A DNA stretch of 64,000 nt from assembly GCA_036752905.1 (NCBI GenBank), contig DAIORT010000002.1, positions 124,001 to 188,000 on the forward strand, given 5' to 3'. The position numbers were made by a program, and so were the translations under genes. The DNA is from UBA4877 sp002399345 (GTDB lineage: Bacteria; Bacillota; Thermoanaerobacteria; Thermoanaerobacterales; UBA4877). Of the stretch, positions 1-7,439 are shown in pieces (position 1 is the stretch's first letter; each line of letters opens with the position of its first letter). The notes beneath the pieces were generated by a model, which was given only the letters and a program-made list of their open reading frames with translations, did no database searches and had not been told where the DNA came from.

Positions 1-86
1 GAGAATCGGGTACACCCGATGCGGTTATCAAAAAGTATGGACTTACTGCCGAAGATATTGTAAAGGCAGCTAGGGAAATGTTATAA
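1..86 (+). CDS. Transketolase, C-terminal end (partial)
   Basis: Only the last 27 codons are inside the window, read in the frame starting at base 3 and ending with TAA at 84-86. The residues ESGTPDAVIKKYGLTAEDIV match the C-terminus typical of the split transketolase C-terminal subunit (or of full transketolase), where the ESG-x-P, KYGLTA and DI(V/I)xAA positions are conserved. That protein transfers two-carbon units between sugar phosphates in the non-oxidative pentose phosphate pathway. Whether the gene is a split half or full length cannot be seen. Confidence 0.72.
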   Translation, partial: ESGTPDAVIKKYGLTAEDIVKAAREML

Positions 87-110
87 TTCCTTTGGAAGGG
101 AAGGATATTT

Positions 111-320
111 ATGGGAAGTGCTCAAAGACATGTAGAAAATCTAAAAAAAGCTATAGCAATGGAAAAGAAAAATCTTGATCTCTACAAAGAATATGCCAAG
201 GATGCTCCCGTGGAAGGGTGCGAGCTTATGTATCACGATATTATTACCGAGAGGCAAAAAGATATAGAGACAATGACAAATGCAAAGGATTATTGGGAAT
301 CTGAACTAGCTAAAAAATAA
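111..320 (+). CDS. Small helical protein, ferritin/rubrerythrin-like segment, unknown function
   Basis: A 69-residue protein with a good ribosome site (GGAAGGGAAGG) upstream and a terminator right after it. It is almost wholly charged helix. MEKKNLDLYKEYA and a second helix with H and E residues (YHDIITERQKDIE) recall one helical pair of a ferritin-like/rubrerythrin fold, but it is too short for a full four-helix bundle and a di-iron site cannot be confirmed. It lies 24 bases after the transketolase gene and probably shares its transcript. I do not recognise a named family. Confidence 0.6.
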   Translation: MGSAQRHVENLKKAIAMEKKNLDLYKEYAKDAPVEGCELMYHDIITERQKDIETMTNAKDYWESELAKK

Positions 321-329
321 TTTACTGGA

Positions 330-353
330 GGCTGCCGGCAGGCAGCCTTTTTA
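330..353 (+). terminator. Intrinsic terminator
   Basis: Perfect 7-bp stem GGCTGCC/GGCAGCC with a GGCA loop, followed by a T-rich run. It ends the transketolase/small-protein transcript. Confidence 0.9.
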
Positions 354-401
354 TTTATCAAATAATTTTAAAAGAGTACCTATAATGGTAATTAAATATG
401 G

Positions 402-434
402 TATAATCATTGAAAGAATAAATTAACCGGTTAA
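402..434 (+). promoter_or_regulatory. Possible -10 box and palindromic operator before the MFS gene
   Basis: A TATAAT hexamer at 402-407 is followed by the perfect 12-bp palindrome TTAACCGGTTAA at 423-434, about 50 bases before the MFS start codon. If 402-407 is the -10 element, the palindrome would lie just downstream of the transcription start, a usual place for a repressor operator. No cognate regulator gene is adjacent, so this rests on position and symmetry only. Confidence 0.4.
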
Positions 435-485
435 ACCTGAGTTAATTATATATTAATTAATTATAATTAAAGGGAGAGTTTATCA

Positions 486-1712
486 GTGAAAACCAAAGTT
501 TTTAATAACGGTTCTTTTCTTCTTTTATGGTGTGCCAGAACTATTTCTATGTTAGGCGACTCTTTATTTGAAATAGGACTTACCCTTCTGATATATGACA
601 GGACGGGTTCAACCATTGCCATGGGCATGAATCTCATAATGTTTTTTGTACCTTCATGGATATTCGGTTTTATCGGCGGCGTTGTGGCAGACAGGTATAA
701 CCGAAAAACAGTTATGGTGTTAAGTGATATTTTGAGGGGAATAATATTGCTTTTTCTTCCTATGTTTATATGCTCGAAGGCCTGGCCGGTGGCATGGGTT
801 TATATAATAACTTTTATATTGTCAACCCTAGGCCAGTTCTACAATCCTGCTTCCGGTGCCATTGTTCCACAGGTTGTAGATGCCGGCTCGCTGGTGATGG
901 CCAATTCTGCAATAAATACCGCTAAACAGCTGGTAGGAATAGTGGGACCTGCTTTGGCGGGCATTATTATTGGGCTACATGGGATTACTGCGACAATATA
1001 TGCGAATATCTTTTCTTTTTTTATCAGTTCATTTCTTATATTTTTTATTCATACTATGAACAGCAGTGTTAATATTGAAACAAAAAAGGGTGCCCATGGT
1101 TTTTATACAGGTATTATAGACGGTGTGTCCTACGTAGCCGGCAAAAGGGATCTAAAGTTATTGCTTATGCTTATGTTTATAATCAACGCTTTTTTGGGCC
1201 CACTGAATGTCATATTGCCGGTGTATGCAGACAATACCTTGGGTTATGAGGTTACCGGCTACAGCACGATGCTGTCCGGTTATTCCGTGGGGTCGCTGGC
1301 CGGTGCCGCTTCGGTTGGTTTTATCATGAGATATGCCGGATATGATGTGCTTATAGCAGCAGGTATTGCAACGATAGGAATCGGCCTGGCCACTTTGGGC
1401 ATGTTCGCAAACCTGTATTATGCCATATCCGTGATGGCTGTGGTGGGGATAGGGTCAGGCATTTTAACCGTTATAGCGTCAGTGATGATTCAAAGGACCA
1501 CACCTGAGGATTTACTTGGTAGGGTCCTTAGTACCATGGGTATAATAGGAACTACAACCGTGCCGATTAGCATTGCGGTAACCGGCATACTCTTAAATTA
1601 CATAACCTCAAAGACATATTTTATAATCTGCGGACTCATAGTCCTGGTCTTTCTCGCATGGTACGTTATTCATATAAGGTCGTTTGATATAAACGGCAAA
1701 AGTGTAAATTGA
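486..1712 (+). CDS. MFS family exporter
   Basis: A 408-residue membrane protein with about 12 hydrophobic segments. It belongs to the drug/siderophore-export branch of the major facilitator superfamily (MFS_3, EntS or macrolide-efflux type). The loop between helices 2 and 3 carries GGVVADRYNRKTVM, matching the family A-motif (GxxxDRxGRR), and FYNPASGAIVPQVV is typical of this branch. GTG start at 486 after AGGGAGAG. The substrate cannot be told. It has its own control region upstream (palindrome at 423-434) and is followed by a gene remnant rather than a partner gene. Confidence 0.88.
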   Translation: MKTKVFNNGSFLLLWCARTISMLGDSLFEIGLTLLIYDRTGSTIAMGMNLIMFFVPSWIFGFIGGVVADRYNRKTVMVLSDILRGIILLFLPMFICSKAWPVAWVYIITFILSTLGQFYNPASGAIVPQVVDAGSLVMANSAINTAKQLVGIVGPALAGIIIGLHGITATIYANIFSFFISSFLIFFIHTMNSSVNIETKKGAHGFYTGIIDGVSYVAGKRDLKLLLMLMFIINAFLGPLNVILPVYADNTLGYEVTGYSTMLSGYSVGSLAGAASVGFIMRYAGYDVLIAAGIATIGIGLATLGMFANLYYAISVMAVVGIGSGILTVIASVMIQRTTPEDLLGRVLSTMGIIGTTTVPISIAVTGILLNYITSKTYFIICGLIVLVFLAWYVIHIRSFDINGKSVN

Positions 1713-1743
1713 TAAGCTATAGAAAAAACAGAGGGATTGTATA

Positions 1744-1848
1744 TCATTGTTGCCGTCTCTGCCCTCGCGGCGAAGGATTTAGATTTAAAGTTTCCGTGAG
1801 CTTAGCTGCCTTGGCAAGGATTACAGCCATTTCTCCCCTGTGAACCCA
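1744..1848 (-). pseudogene. Remnant of an S-layer homology (SLH) domain gene
   Basis: The gap between the MFS gene and yabP (1713-2050) has no convincing gene on the forward strand. On the reverse strand an open stretch of about 34 codons reads WVHRGEMAVILAKAAKL. This matches the core of an SLH domain (V/ITRxEMAxxLxRA), which anchors surface proteins to the cell wall. It is closed by stops on both sides and has no start or ribosome site, so it is probably the decayed end of a lost surface-protein gene. It is one short motif only. Confidence 0.4.
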
Positions 1849-2050
1849 TTAGGTCCATTCTATAAGACTTGCATTTACGTCTCAAGTAAAGATGATTATT
1901 ATATGAGGTTTTTTATGCCTTTACTTTTACAGTGCGTTCGTGGTGAGGAGGAAAAAGAGTGGTATATATGCGATGAAAGAATCATTATAGCAAGGTCTAA
2001 TTTTACGCACCAACTTCATAAAATATTATATATGGAGGGGGTGTATTTTT

Positions 2051-2332
2051 ATGGACGAAAATAATACGGCCGGTCAAATAATTACTATGGAAAACCGAAA
2101 AAAGATATCGGCCACAGGGGTAGAAGATGTGCAACATTTTAGTGACAACAGCATCACCCTTTCGACTTCGCTGGGTGTCCTTAATATAAAGGGCCAGAAT
2201 ATGCATATAACACGTTTCAGCCTGGAAGATGGGAAACTTATAATAGACGGAGACATAGACAGCATGACCTATATTCAGGGACAGAAGTCTAAGGAGAATG
2301 AGGGCGGAGTATTAAAGAAGATTTTCAAATAA
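2051..2332 (+). CDS. yabP: Sporulation protein YabP
   Basis: A 93-residue protein with the YabP/YqfC signature: an N-terminal MENRKKISATGVEDV segment, then short beta-rich stretches (ITLSTSLGVLNIKGQNMHI and LSMxxGKLxIDGxID-like). YabP is made in the mother cell under sigma-E and is needed for cortex formation in Bacillus subtilis. ATG at 2051 sits 7 bases after a strong GGAGGGGG site. The yabP-yabQ-divIC-S1 gene order is the standard Firmicute arrangement and supports the call. Confidence 0.9.
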   Translation: MDENNTAGQIITMENRKKISATGVEDVQHFSDNSITLSTSLGVLNIKGQNMHITRFSLEDGKLIIDGDIDSMTYIQGQKSKENEGGVLKKIFK

Positions 2333-2374
2333 TAGGCTGCTCTGTGGCCTATTTTTATGTCTTGGAGGGAATGT

Positions 2375-2785
2375 ATGGATATAAGAGATGAGGTATACGC
2401 ATTTCTCACCATGGTTTACTGCGGTGTTATAATGGGTATTTTATTTGATATTTACAGGCGGAAGAAACATCATTTCAGAAGGATAAGGATTATAGATTCC
2501 ATAGAGGATATACTCTTTTGGATTGTACAGGCCGGTGTCCTTTTCTTATTTGTTTACTGGAGCAGCAATGGTGAGATCAGGATGTTTTCCATAATAGGTG
2601 CTGCCAGCGGAGCAATCTTATATCATTACACACTGAGCCGCCCTATGACGAGGGTGCTGGATGCGATATTTAAAGCTATAATAGGTATTTCACAAAAAAT
2701 ATCAAGAACATGCAAAAAGATAAAGCATATTATAAATATGGGAACAAAAAAGGTGGCAGAATTAAAAATTTTTCACAGAAGGTAA
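2375..2785 (+). CDS. yabQ: Spore cortex biosynthesis protein YabQ
   Basis: A protein of about 136 residues with several hydrophobic helices in the first 90 positions (FLTMVYCGVIMGILFDIYR, LFWIVQAGVLFLFVYW, ASGAILYHYTLS) and a basic C-terminal tail. This is the YabQ pattern. It is a mother-cell membrane protein required for cortex assembly, acting with YabP. The ATG at 2375 is preferred over the in-frame ATG at 2357 because GGAGGG lies at 2364-2369, between them. It directly follows yabP. Confidence 0.88.
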   Translation: MDIRDEVYAFLTMVYCGVIMGILFDIYRRKKHHFRRIRIIDSIEDILFWIVQAGVLFLFVYWSSNGEIRMFSIIGAASGAILYHYTLSRPMTRVLDAIFKAIIGISQKISRTCKKIKHIINMGTKKVAELKIFHRR

Positions 2786-2834
2786 AAGGAATTGATTGAT
2801 ATACGTCGAATACCATATATAAGGTGATGTCCAT

Positions 2835-3140
2835 ATGAAAAATGTAATTAAAAAGGTCATTATTATTGCGTTCGTTATATACGCATCCGTAACATTAGTG
2901 GGTCAGCAGATCACTTTGCGGCGTATGGAAGCTAAGAAGGCGGATCTTACTAAACAGGTGGAGCAGGCGAAGAAAGAAACTGATAATTATAAGAAGACGC
3001 TAAAAAGTGTTTCAACCGATACCTATGCGGAGAAAATTGCAAGGGATAAGCTTGGCCTGGTGAAAGATGGGGATATCATCTATGTAGATACAGGCAGGTT
3101 TGCAGATCCATTAAAGGGGGCAGAAAATAGCGGACATTGA
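2835..3140 (+). CDS. divIC: Septum formation initiator DivIC/FtsL family
   Basis: A 101-residue bitopic membrane protein: short basic cytoplasmic start, one membrane helix (VIIIAFVIYASVTLVG, about residues 8-24), then a coiled coil (RRMEAKKADLTKQVEQAKKE) and the conserved C-terminal block YAEKIARDKLGLVKDGD that defines DivIC. It forms the septal complex with FtsL and DivIB. It lies between yabQ and the S1 gene as in other Firmicutes. Confidence 0.92.
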   Translation: MKNVIKKVIIIAFVIYASVTLVGQQITLRRMEAKKADLTKQVEQAKKETDNYKKTLKSVSTDTYAEKIARDKLGLVKDGDIIYVDTGRFADPLKGAENSGH

Positions 3141-3205
3141 ATTTTTTCTTGGTTTATAGTATATTATAGGTATATTGAAAATTTAAAGGAGGAATTGTAA
3201 CATTT

Positions 3206-3616
3206 ATGTCAATAGAAGTTGGAGCTGTTATTGAGGGCACGGTTAAAAATATTACTAACTTCGGTGCCTTTGTTCAACTCTCTGATGGGAAAACAGGTTT
3301 GGTTCACATATCCGAAGTAGCCGATACCTACGTAAAGGATATACATGATTACCTAAAAGAGCATGAAAAAGTTAGAGTAAAAGTACTTTCTGTAGATAAG
3401 GGCGGTAAAATAAGCCTTTCAATCAAAAAGGCTGCACCTAAAAAAAGAGGTCCCATTGAGTATGACAGAGGTCGAAGGAAGGAAACGGCTCAATCCTTCG
3501 AGGACAGGCTGGCTAAATTCATGAAAGACAGTGATGAAAAGCAGCAGCAGTTGAAAAAGCATCATGATGCAAGAGGCGGCCGCGGTAACACACGCGTTAA
3601 GTCTATGAATAACTGA
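3206..3616 (+). CDS. S1 RNA-binding domain protein (YabR-like)
   Basis: A 136-residue protein. Residues 1-73 form one S1 domain (GAVIEGTVKNITNFGAFVQL, VHISEVADTYV, VKVLSVDKGGKISLSIK), the RNA-binding OB fold also found in polynucleotide phosphorylase. The C-terminal half is a basic, low-complexity tail. Its homologue YabR follows divIC in Bacillus. A role in RNA metabolism or ribosome association is likely but not established. AAGGAGG lies 13 bases before ATG 3206, somewhat far, with no better in-frame start. Confidence 0.9.
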   Translation: MSIEVGAVIEGTVKNITNFGAFVQLSDGKTGLVHISEVADTYVKDIHDYLKEHEKVRVKVLSVDKGGKISLSIKKAAPKKRGPIEYDRGRRKETAQSFEDRLAKFMKDSDEKQQQLKKHHDARGGRGNTRVKSMNN

Positions 3617-3668
3617 AACAAGTAGTGCATTTCACTTAAGTGGGATGCATTTTTAGTGAAGGTGGATT

Positions 3669-4541
3669 ATGTTAAAATCAGCAGTTGATATAGGAACCAA
3701 TTCAATAAGACTGCTTATCATGGATACCGCAAAAATGCGCAGGGTGTTTAAAAGGGTTGATATTACCAGATTAGGCGAGGGTGTTGGAAAGGGTCTTTTG
3801 CAGCCGGAGCCGATGGTTCGGACTGCAAACAAGATAGCCTTGTATGTAGATGAAGCAAAAGAGTATGGAACTATACCTGAGGCATTTGCCACAAGCGCCG
3901 TTAGAGATGCAGAAAACCGCACGGAGTTTTGCAATATGGTAAAGCAACGTGCAGGAATAGATGTAGAGGTAATAGATGGAGATACGGAGGCTAAACTTGA
4001 TTTTACCGGAGCAACCGCTCTTTTTTCAAAAGAAGTGCCAAAACTTGTTATAGATATAGGCGGTGGAAGCACCGAATTCATAAAAGGCGGGGAAACCGTA
4101 AATAATAAATTCAGTTTAAATATGGGTTCAGTTAGGTTTACCGAGAGGTTTGTGTCCGCAGGGGATCTAGCTGGACTCTATAAAGAAACTGAAAATATGC
4201 TGGGACCTCATCTAAGTGACATTATCGGTACTGGGGAAATTATAGGAATAGGCGGAACTATTACCGGCCTAGCCGCAATAGATATTGGTCTTGAAGAGTA
4301 TGATGCATCCAAGATACAGGGATATTTTTTGGGAGCCGGGAACATTAAAAAGATGAGGCAATGGTTTAGCATGGCATCTTCTGAAGAAATAAGAAGTCTA
4401 AAAGGTATGCAAAAAGGAAGAGAAGATATCATACTGGCCGGTACAGCCATACTCGAAAAGAGTTTGGATATGCTTAACGCAGGTGGTATATATGTGAGTG
4501 ACTGGGACAGTCTTGAAGGATATCTTATAGAAGCCGATTGA
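3669..4541 (+). CDS. ppx: Exopolyphosphatase / guanosine pentaphosphatase (Ppx/GppA) family
   Basis: A 290-residue protein with the ASKHA ATPase-fold marks of Ppx/GppA: DIGTNSIRLL near the N-terminus (phosphate 1 loop), the ATSAVRDAENR segment and IDIGGGSTEF (phosphate 2 loop). The family removes terminal phosphates from polyphosphate or pppGpp. At about 290 residues it is the short form lacking the C-terminal HD-like domains of the E. coli enzymes, as is usual in Clostridia. It comes last in the yabP-divIC block, where such a gene is common. Confidence 0.9.
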   Translation: MLKSAVDIGTNSIRLLIMDTAKMRRVFKRVDITRLGEGVGKGLLQPEPMVRTANKIALYVDEAKEYGTIPEAFATSAVRDAENRTEFCNMVKQRAGIDVEVIDGDTEAKLDFTGATALFSKEVPKLVIDIGGGSTEFIKGGETVNNKFSLNMGSVRFTERFVSAGDLAGLYKETENMLGPHLSDIIGTGEIIGIGGTITGLAAIDIGLEEYDASKIQGYFLGAGNIKKMRQWFSMASSEEIRSLKGMQKGREDIILAGTAILEKSLDMLNAGGIYVSDWDSLEGYLIEAD

Positions 4542-4591
4542 TAAATATAGCTGTCGGTCGGCATTTTTAAATATAAATTTTAATAAAGGTA

Positions 4592-4620
4592 TTGACAAAA
4601 TACCGTATAGGCCATATAAT
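4592..4620 (+). promoter_or_regulatory. Consensus sigma-A promoter for the tRNA cluster
   Basis: TTGACA at 4592-4597 and TATAAT at 4615-4620 with an exact 17-base spacer. Transcription should start near 4627, a few bases before the first tRNA. A perfect consensus fits a stable-RNA operon. Confidence 0.9.
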
Positions 4621-4634
4621 AGAACCTGTCAGCT

Positions 4635-4724
4635 GCCGGAGTGGCGGAACTGGCAGACGCACGGGACTTAAAATCCCGCGGGCCTTTAAAGCCCGTACCG
4701 GTTCAATTCCGGTCTCCGGCACCA
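4635..4724 (+). tRNA. tRNA-Leu (anticodon TAA)
   Basis: A 90-base class II tRNA with a 7-bp acceptor stem (GCCGGAG/CTCCGGC), anticodon loop CTTAAAA giving TAA, a long variable arm (GCGGGCCTTTAAAGCCCGT) and a T loop GTTCAATTCC. The CCA end is encoded at 4722-4724. Confidence 0.97.
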
Positions 4725-4751
4725 CGGCTAAGCTAAGTAAATATTATATAT

Positions 4752-4827
4752 CGCGGGGTGGAGCAGCTGGAAGCTCGTCGGGCTCATAACCCGGAGGTCA
4801 TAGGTTCAAATCCTATCCCCGCAACCA
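4752..4827 (+). tRNA. Initiator tRNA-fMet (anticodon CAT)
   Basis: Anticodon CAT in a stem with three consecutive G-C pairs (CGGG/CCCG) and an unpaired C1-A72 at the acceptor end (CGCGGGG against CCCCGCA). Both are hallmarks of bacterial initiator tRNA. CCA is encoded. Confidence 0.96.
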
Positions 4828-4833
4828 ATTTAT

Positions 4834-4910
4834 GGCGGCGTAGCTCAGCTGGCGAGAGCATTCGGTTCATACCCGAAGTGTCGGTGGTTCAAGTCCACTC
4901 GCCGCTACCA
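4834..4910 (+). tRNA. tRNA-Met, elongator (anticodon CAT)
   Basis: A 77-base tRNA with acceptor GGCGGCG/CGCCGCT (a G-U first pair), D arm GCTCAGCTGGCGAGAGC, anticodon stem-loop TTCGG-TTCATAC-CCGAA and encoded CCA. A paired position 1 and a weaker anticodon stem set it apart from the initiator. A lysidine-modified Ile tRNA also carries CAT, but the body resembles elongator Met of Clostridia. Confidence 0.9.
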
Positions 4911-4993
4911 GCCATATAAAAATAGTTTCAAAGATAAATTCGTCAACAAGTAATTCAGTTAGGCGTTTTTTTTATATTTTATATAAAGAAAAG

Positions 4994-5046
4994 AAAATTC
5001 ACTTTTAATATCAGCGTTATTTCTGACATCGAAAGTGAATTTTTTT
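4994..5046. terminator. Bidirectional terminator between tRNAs and the GAPDH-like gene
   Basis: Arms AAAATTCACTTT (4994-5005) and AAAGTGAATTTT (5032-5043) pair perfectly. There is a T run after the forward arm and TTTTCTTTTC on the other strand. It lies directly downstream of the reverse-strand gene and of the tRNA operon. Confidence 0.8.
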
Positions 5047-5057
5047 GAGTTTTTGTC

Positions 5058-6032
5058 TTATTTTGAGGCAATGTATTTAATAAAGTCGATTATTCTATTA
5101 CAGTAACCATAATCCTCATCATATGCCGCCAATATTTTTATCATATTTCCGGCGGACACGGTTGTAAAGCGCGGCTCGACAATAGCCGAATGCATATTGC
5201 CATTATAGTTTGATGATGGCAGTTGCTTCTCGTTAATGGCAATAATTCCATTGTACGGGCCGGCCGCCATTTCTTTTAGATATTCATTTATTCCAACCAC
5301 ATTTGTTTGTTTACCTACCATCATGTTAATGTCGGCCAAAGAAACCGCATATGTAGGTGCAATGAGAGAGATTCCGTTAAATTTACCTTGTAGCTCTGGT
5401 AAGATACAGCCGATAGTCCGGATATCCGATGTACCGGCAGCCATGGAGAAATTTGATATTTTTGTAGCATTTAAATCTGAACTGAAGGCGTCTACACCGG
5501 AGTATGGTTCAATAATGGTTGCATTTCCCTTTAAGATGTAAAACATTTTATGTATTATGCTTACAATTGGTGCTATACAGTTGATAGCAGGGTTCATTAA
5601 TGAAATGATGCTATGCTTTTCGGGATTGTATACGCTTTGATTGATCCCCATAACGATTTTGGCATCCGGTTTATCCGCAGGAGATGTTATTATAACCTTT
5701 TTGGCTCCTGCAGATATATGCTTGTCAGCCGATTTACCACATGTATCGATCACGATGTCGACATTAAGATCTTTCCACGGAAGCTTGCAGACGTCTTTTT
5801 CATGAAAATATAATATTTTATTCCCATCAAAATCCAGCGATCCGTCAGTGCAATTGACATTGCCTTTGTACGTACCATGTAGCGGATCATGTACAAAAAA
5901 TGGAATATCTGAATCTGGATTGCCATTACTGTTTATGGCAATCACATCGATATCTACCTTGTTATCATGTATGATTTTTAATAAATCCATACCGATACGT
6001 CCAAATCCGTTAATGGCTATTCTCATACTCAA
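5058..6032 (-). CDS. GAPDH-like protein lacking the catalytic Cys and His
   Basis: A protein of about 325 residues with the glyceraldehyde-3-phosphate dehydrogenase fold: RIAINGFGRIGMDLLK at the N-terminus (Rossmann NAD site), later VIIDTCGK- and TSPADKPDAKIVMGIN-type segments. The active-site motif SNASCTTNCLAP of true GAPDH reads SLMNPAINCIAP here, so the nucleophilic Cys is Pro (about residue 148). The partner His of HSYTND aligns with Glu in EPYSGVD. It should therefore not catalyse the phosphorylating reaction and may be a redox or NAD sensor, a moonlighting protein or a decaying paralogue. TTG at 6032 is chosen: GGGGGA lies 6 bases upstream. ATG 6026 is possible. It stands alone, transcribed against its neighbours. 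Confidence 0.82.
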   Translation of the reverse strand: MSMRIAINGFGRIGMDLLKIIHDNKVDIDVIAINSNGNPDSDIPFFVHDPLHGTYKGNVNCTDGSLDFDGNKILYFHEKDVCKLPWKDLNVDIVIDTCGKSADKHISAGAKKVIITSPADKPDAKIVMGINQSVYNPEKHSIISLMNPAINCIAPIVSIIHKMFYILKGNATIIEPYSGVDAFSSDLNATKISNFSMAAGTSDIRTIGCILPELQGKFNGISLIAPTYAVSLADINMMVGKQTNVVGINEYLKEMAAGPYNGIIAINEKQLPSSNYNGNMHSAIVEPRFTTVSAGNMIKILAAYDEDYGYCNRIIDFIKYIASK

Positions 6033-6270
6033 CGTTAATCCCCCATTCAATACGGCATGATGTAATAATTTAGAAAAATATCGCTAATATATATATATGC
6101 TTGTATAGTCCATACTACATAATATATATATTCCATATGGGCCGTAAAATTCCTTTATATATAACAGAAGTCATAAAATATATTGACAATGTGACATACG
6201 ACATCCCTGGCGTTTTTTCCCATGGAATAGGTATATAAAAAATGATATACTTTCCCCTGAGGTGTTTTAA

Positions 6271-6873
6271 TTGGACATATTAAATATAATAATTTCATCT
6301 ATAGTTGGTATGGTAATAGGATGGTTTACTAATTATTTAGCTATTATTATGCTCTTCAGGCCTTATGAACCGGTGAGAATTCCTGTGTTTAATATCGAAG
6401 TGCAGGGTCTTATACCGAAAAGACGGGACGATATATCTTCAAGCTTAGGGGATATTATAGCGAAAGAACTTATCTCTGTGGATGATATAGTTAAAAACAT
6501 CATGGGCGATGATGATAAAAATAAAATGATGGCTGCTATTGATAATAAGCTTGACGGTGTTATAAGGAAAAAGATTCCCTCATATATACCGGGTATGTTC
6601 AGGGATAAGATAACCAATTATATAAAGAAGGCTGCCGAAGAAGAGGTTATAAAGTTCATGAAAAATGATTCCGGACGGGTTATGGATGAACTAAACCAAC
6701 GGATGAATATAAAGCAAATCGTTGAGGATAAGATAAATGGCTTCGATGTGGCAAAGCTGGAGAAACTGGTGATGTATGCTGCAGGCAAGGAGCTTAAGGC
6801 GATAGAGATAGTGGGCGGCGTGCTGGGGCTTGTCATAGGCCTGGCTGAAGGTGTGCTGGTGCAGGTTATATAA
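6271..6873 (+). CDS. DUF445 family membrane-anchored protein
   Basis: A 200-residue protein that opens with a membrane helix (IIISSIVGMVIGWFTNYLAI), followed by MLFRPYEPVRIPVFNIEVQGLIPKRR, the best-conserved block of DUF445 (YheB-like). The middle is charged helix and the end is again hydrophobic (VVGGVLGLVIGLAEGVLVQVI), so both ends probably sit in the membrane. It is the short version of the family, about half the length of YheB. Function is unknown. TTG start at 6271 after TGAGGTG. A terminator follows at once, so it is monocistronic. Confidence 0.85.
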   Translation: MDILNIIISSIVGMVIGWFTNYLAIIMLFRPYEPVRIPVFNIEVQGLIPKRRDDISSSLGDIIAKELISVDDIVKNIMGDDDKNKMMAAIDNKLDGVIRKKIPSYIPGMFRDKITNYIKKAAEEEVIKFMKNDSGRVMDELNQRMNIKQIVEDKINGFDVAKLEKLVMYAAGKELKAIEIVGGVLGLVIGLAEGVLVQVI

Positions 6874-6891
6874 AATATAAAAAATTCATTT

Positions 6892-6921
6892 GATCCCTTG
6901 TGTGTCAAGGGGTCTTTTTTT
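6892..6921 (+). terminator. Intrinsic terminator after the DUF445 gene
   Basis: Stem GATCCCTTG/CAAGGGGTC with loop TGTGT followed by seven T. Confidence 0.93.
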
Positions 6922-7062
6922 AAAATTTTCTGTTTGCCAAAATCATTACATCAAAACGGTTGCCTAAAAAAACCAAGAATAATAAATAATTTATGATGAA
7001 GATAACCTTGGTATATGATATAATCTAATCTTATATAAAAGCTTCGGAGGTGAACCTGTCGC

Positions 7063-7400
7063 ATGCTTAAAGATAAAAGTATAGAACTTGTACCGTTTAC
7101 GGAAGAGTATTATCAAAAGTTTATGGAGATAAGGAACAGGGAGGTTATCAGAAATCATATCGGCAATATCACATACCATGACGTCGACTGGAAAAACAGA
7201 AACTGTGAGATAGCCATATGCATAGGTAATGAGGGGGACCGGAACAAGGGTCTGGGAACTGAAGCAGTCGGAGTTCTGCTCTACTTTCTGTTTAATGAAA
7301 TGAATTTGCACAGGGTTAACCTAGAGGTTTATGATTTCAATGTCAGAGCAATAAGATAAGATGTTATGAAAAATGTATAAGCACGGTAGATATGTGAATG
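7063..7400 (+). pseudogene. Broken GNAT N-acetyltransferase gene
   Basis: The 98-codon open frame begins like a RimJ/GNAT protein (IELVPFTEEYYQKFMEIRNRE). It jumps over the middle of the domain to the acetyl-CoA-binding segment (GNEGDRNKGLGTEAVGVLLYFLFNEMNLHRVNLEVYDFNVRAI) and stops. The usual continuation RCYEKCG is found in another frame right after the stop (RCYEKC...), so a frameshift is present as well as an internal deletion of roughly 50 residues. The product would lack much of the fold. A good SD (CGGAGGTG) remains. Confidence 0.72.
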
Positions 7401-7439
7401 TGTTTGCCATGAGCATACTTAGGAGGGAGTTTTTACAAA

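Noticed and set aside
1840..2064. 74-codon forward ORF overlapping the yabP start
   Set aside because: No ribosome site, odd composition, overlaps the strong yabP start and the SLH remnant; no family match.
4592..4789. 65-codon ORF
   Set aside because: It lies across the tRNA promoter, tRNA-Leu and tRNA-fMet; it is not a protein gene.
4834..4910. tRNA-Ile2 (lysidine-modified CAT anticodon)
   Set aside because: The body and anticodon stem resemble elongator tRNA-Met; the Ile2 acceptor type is not seen.
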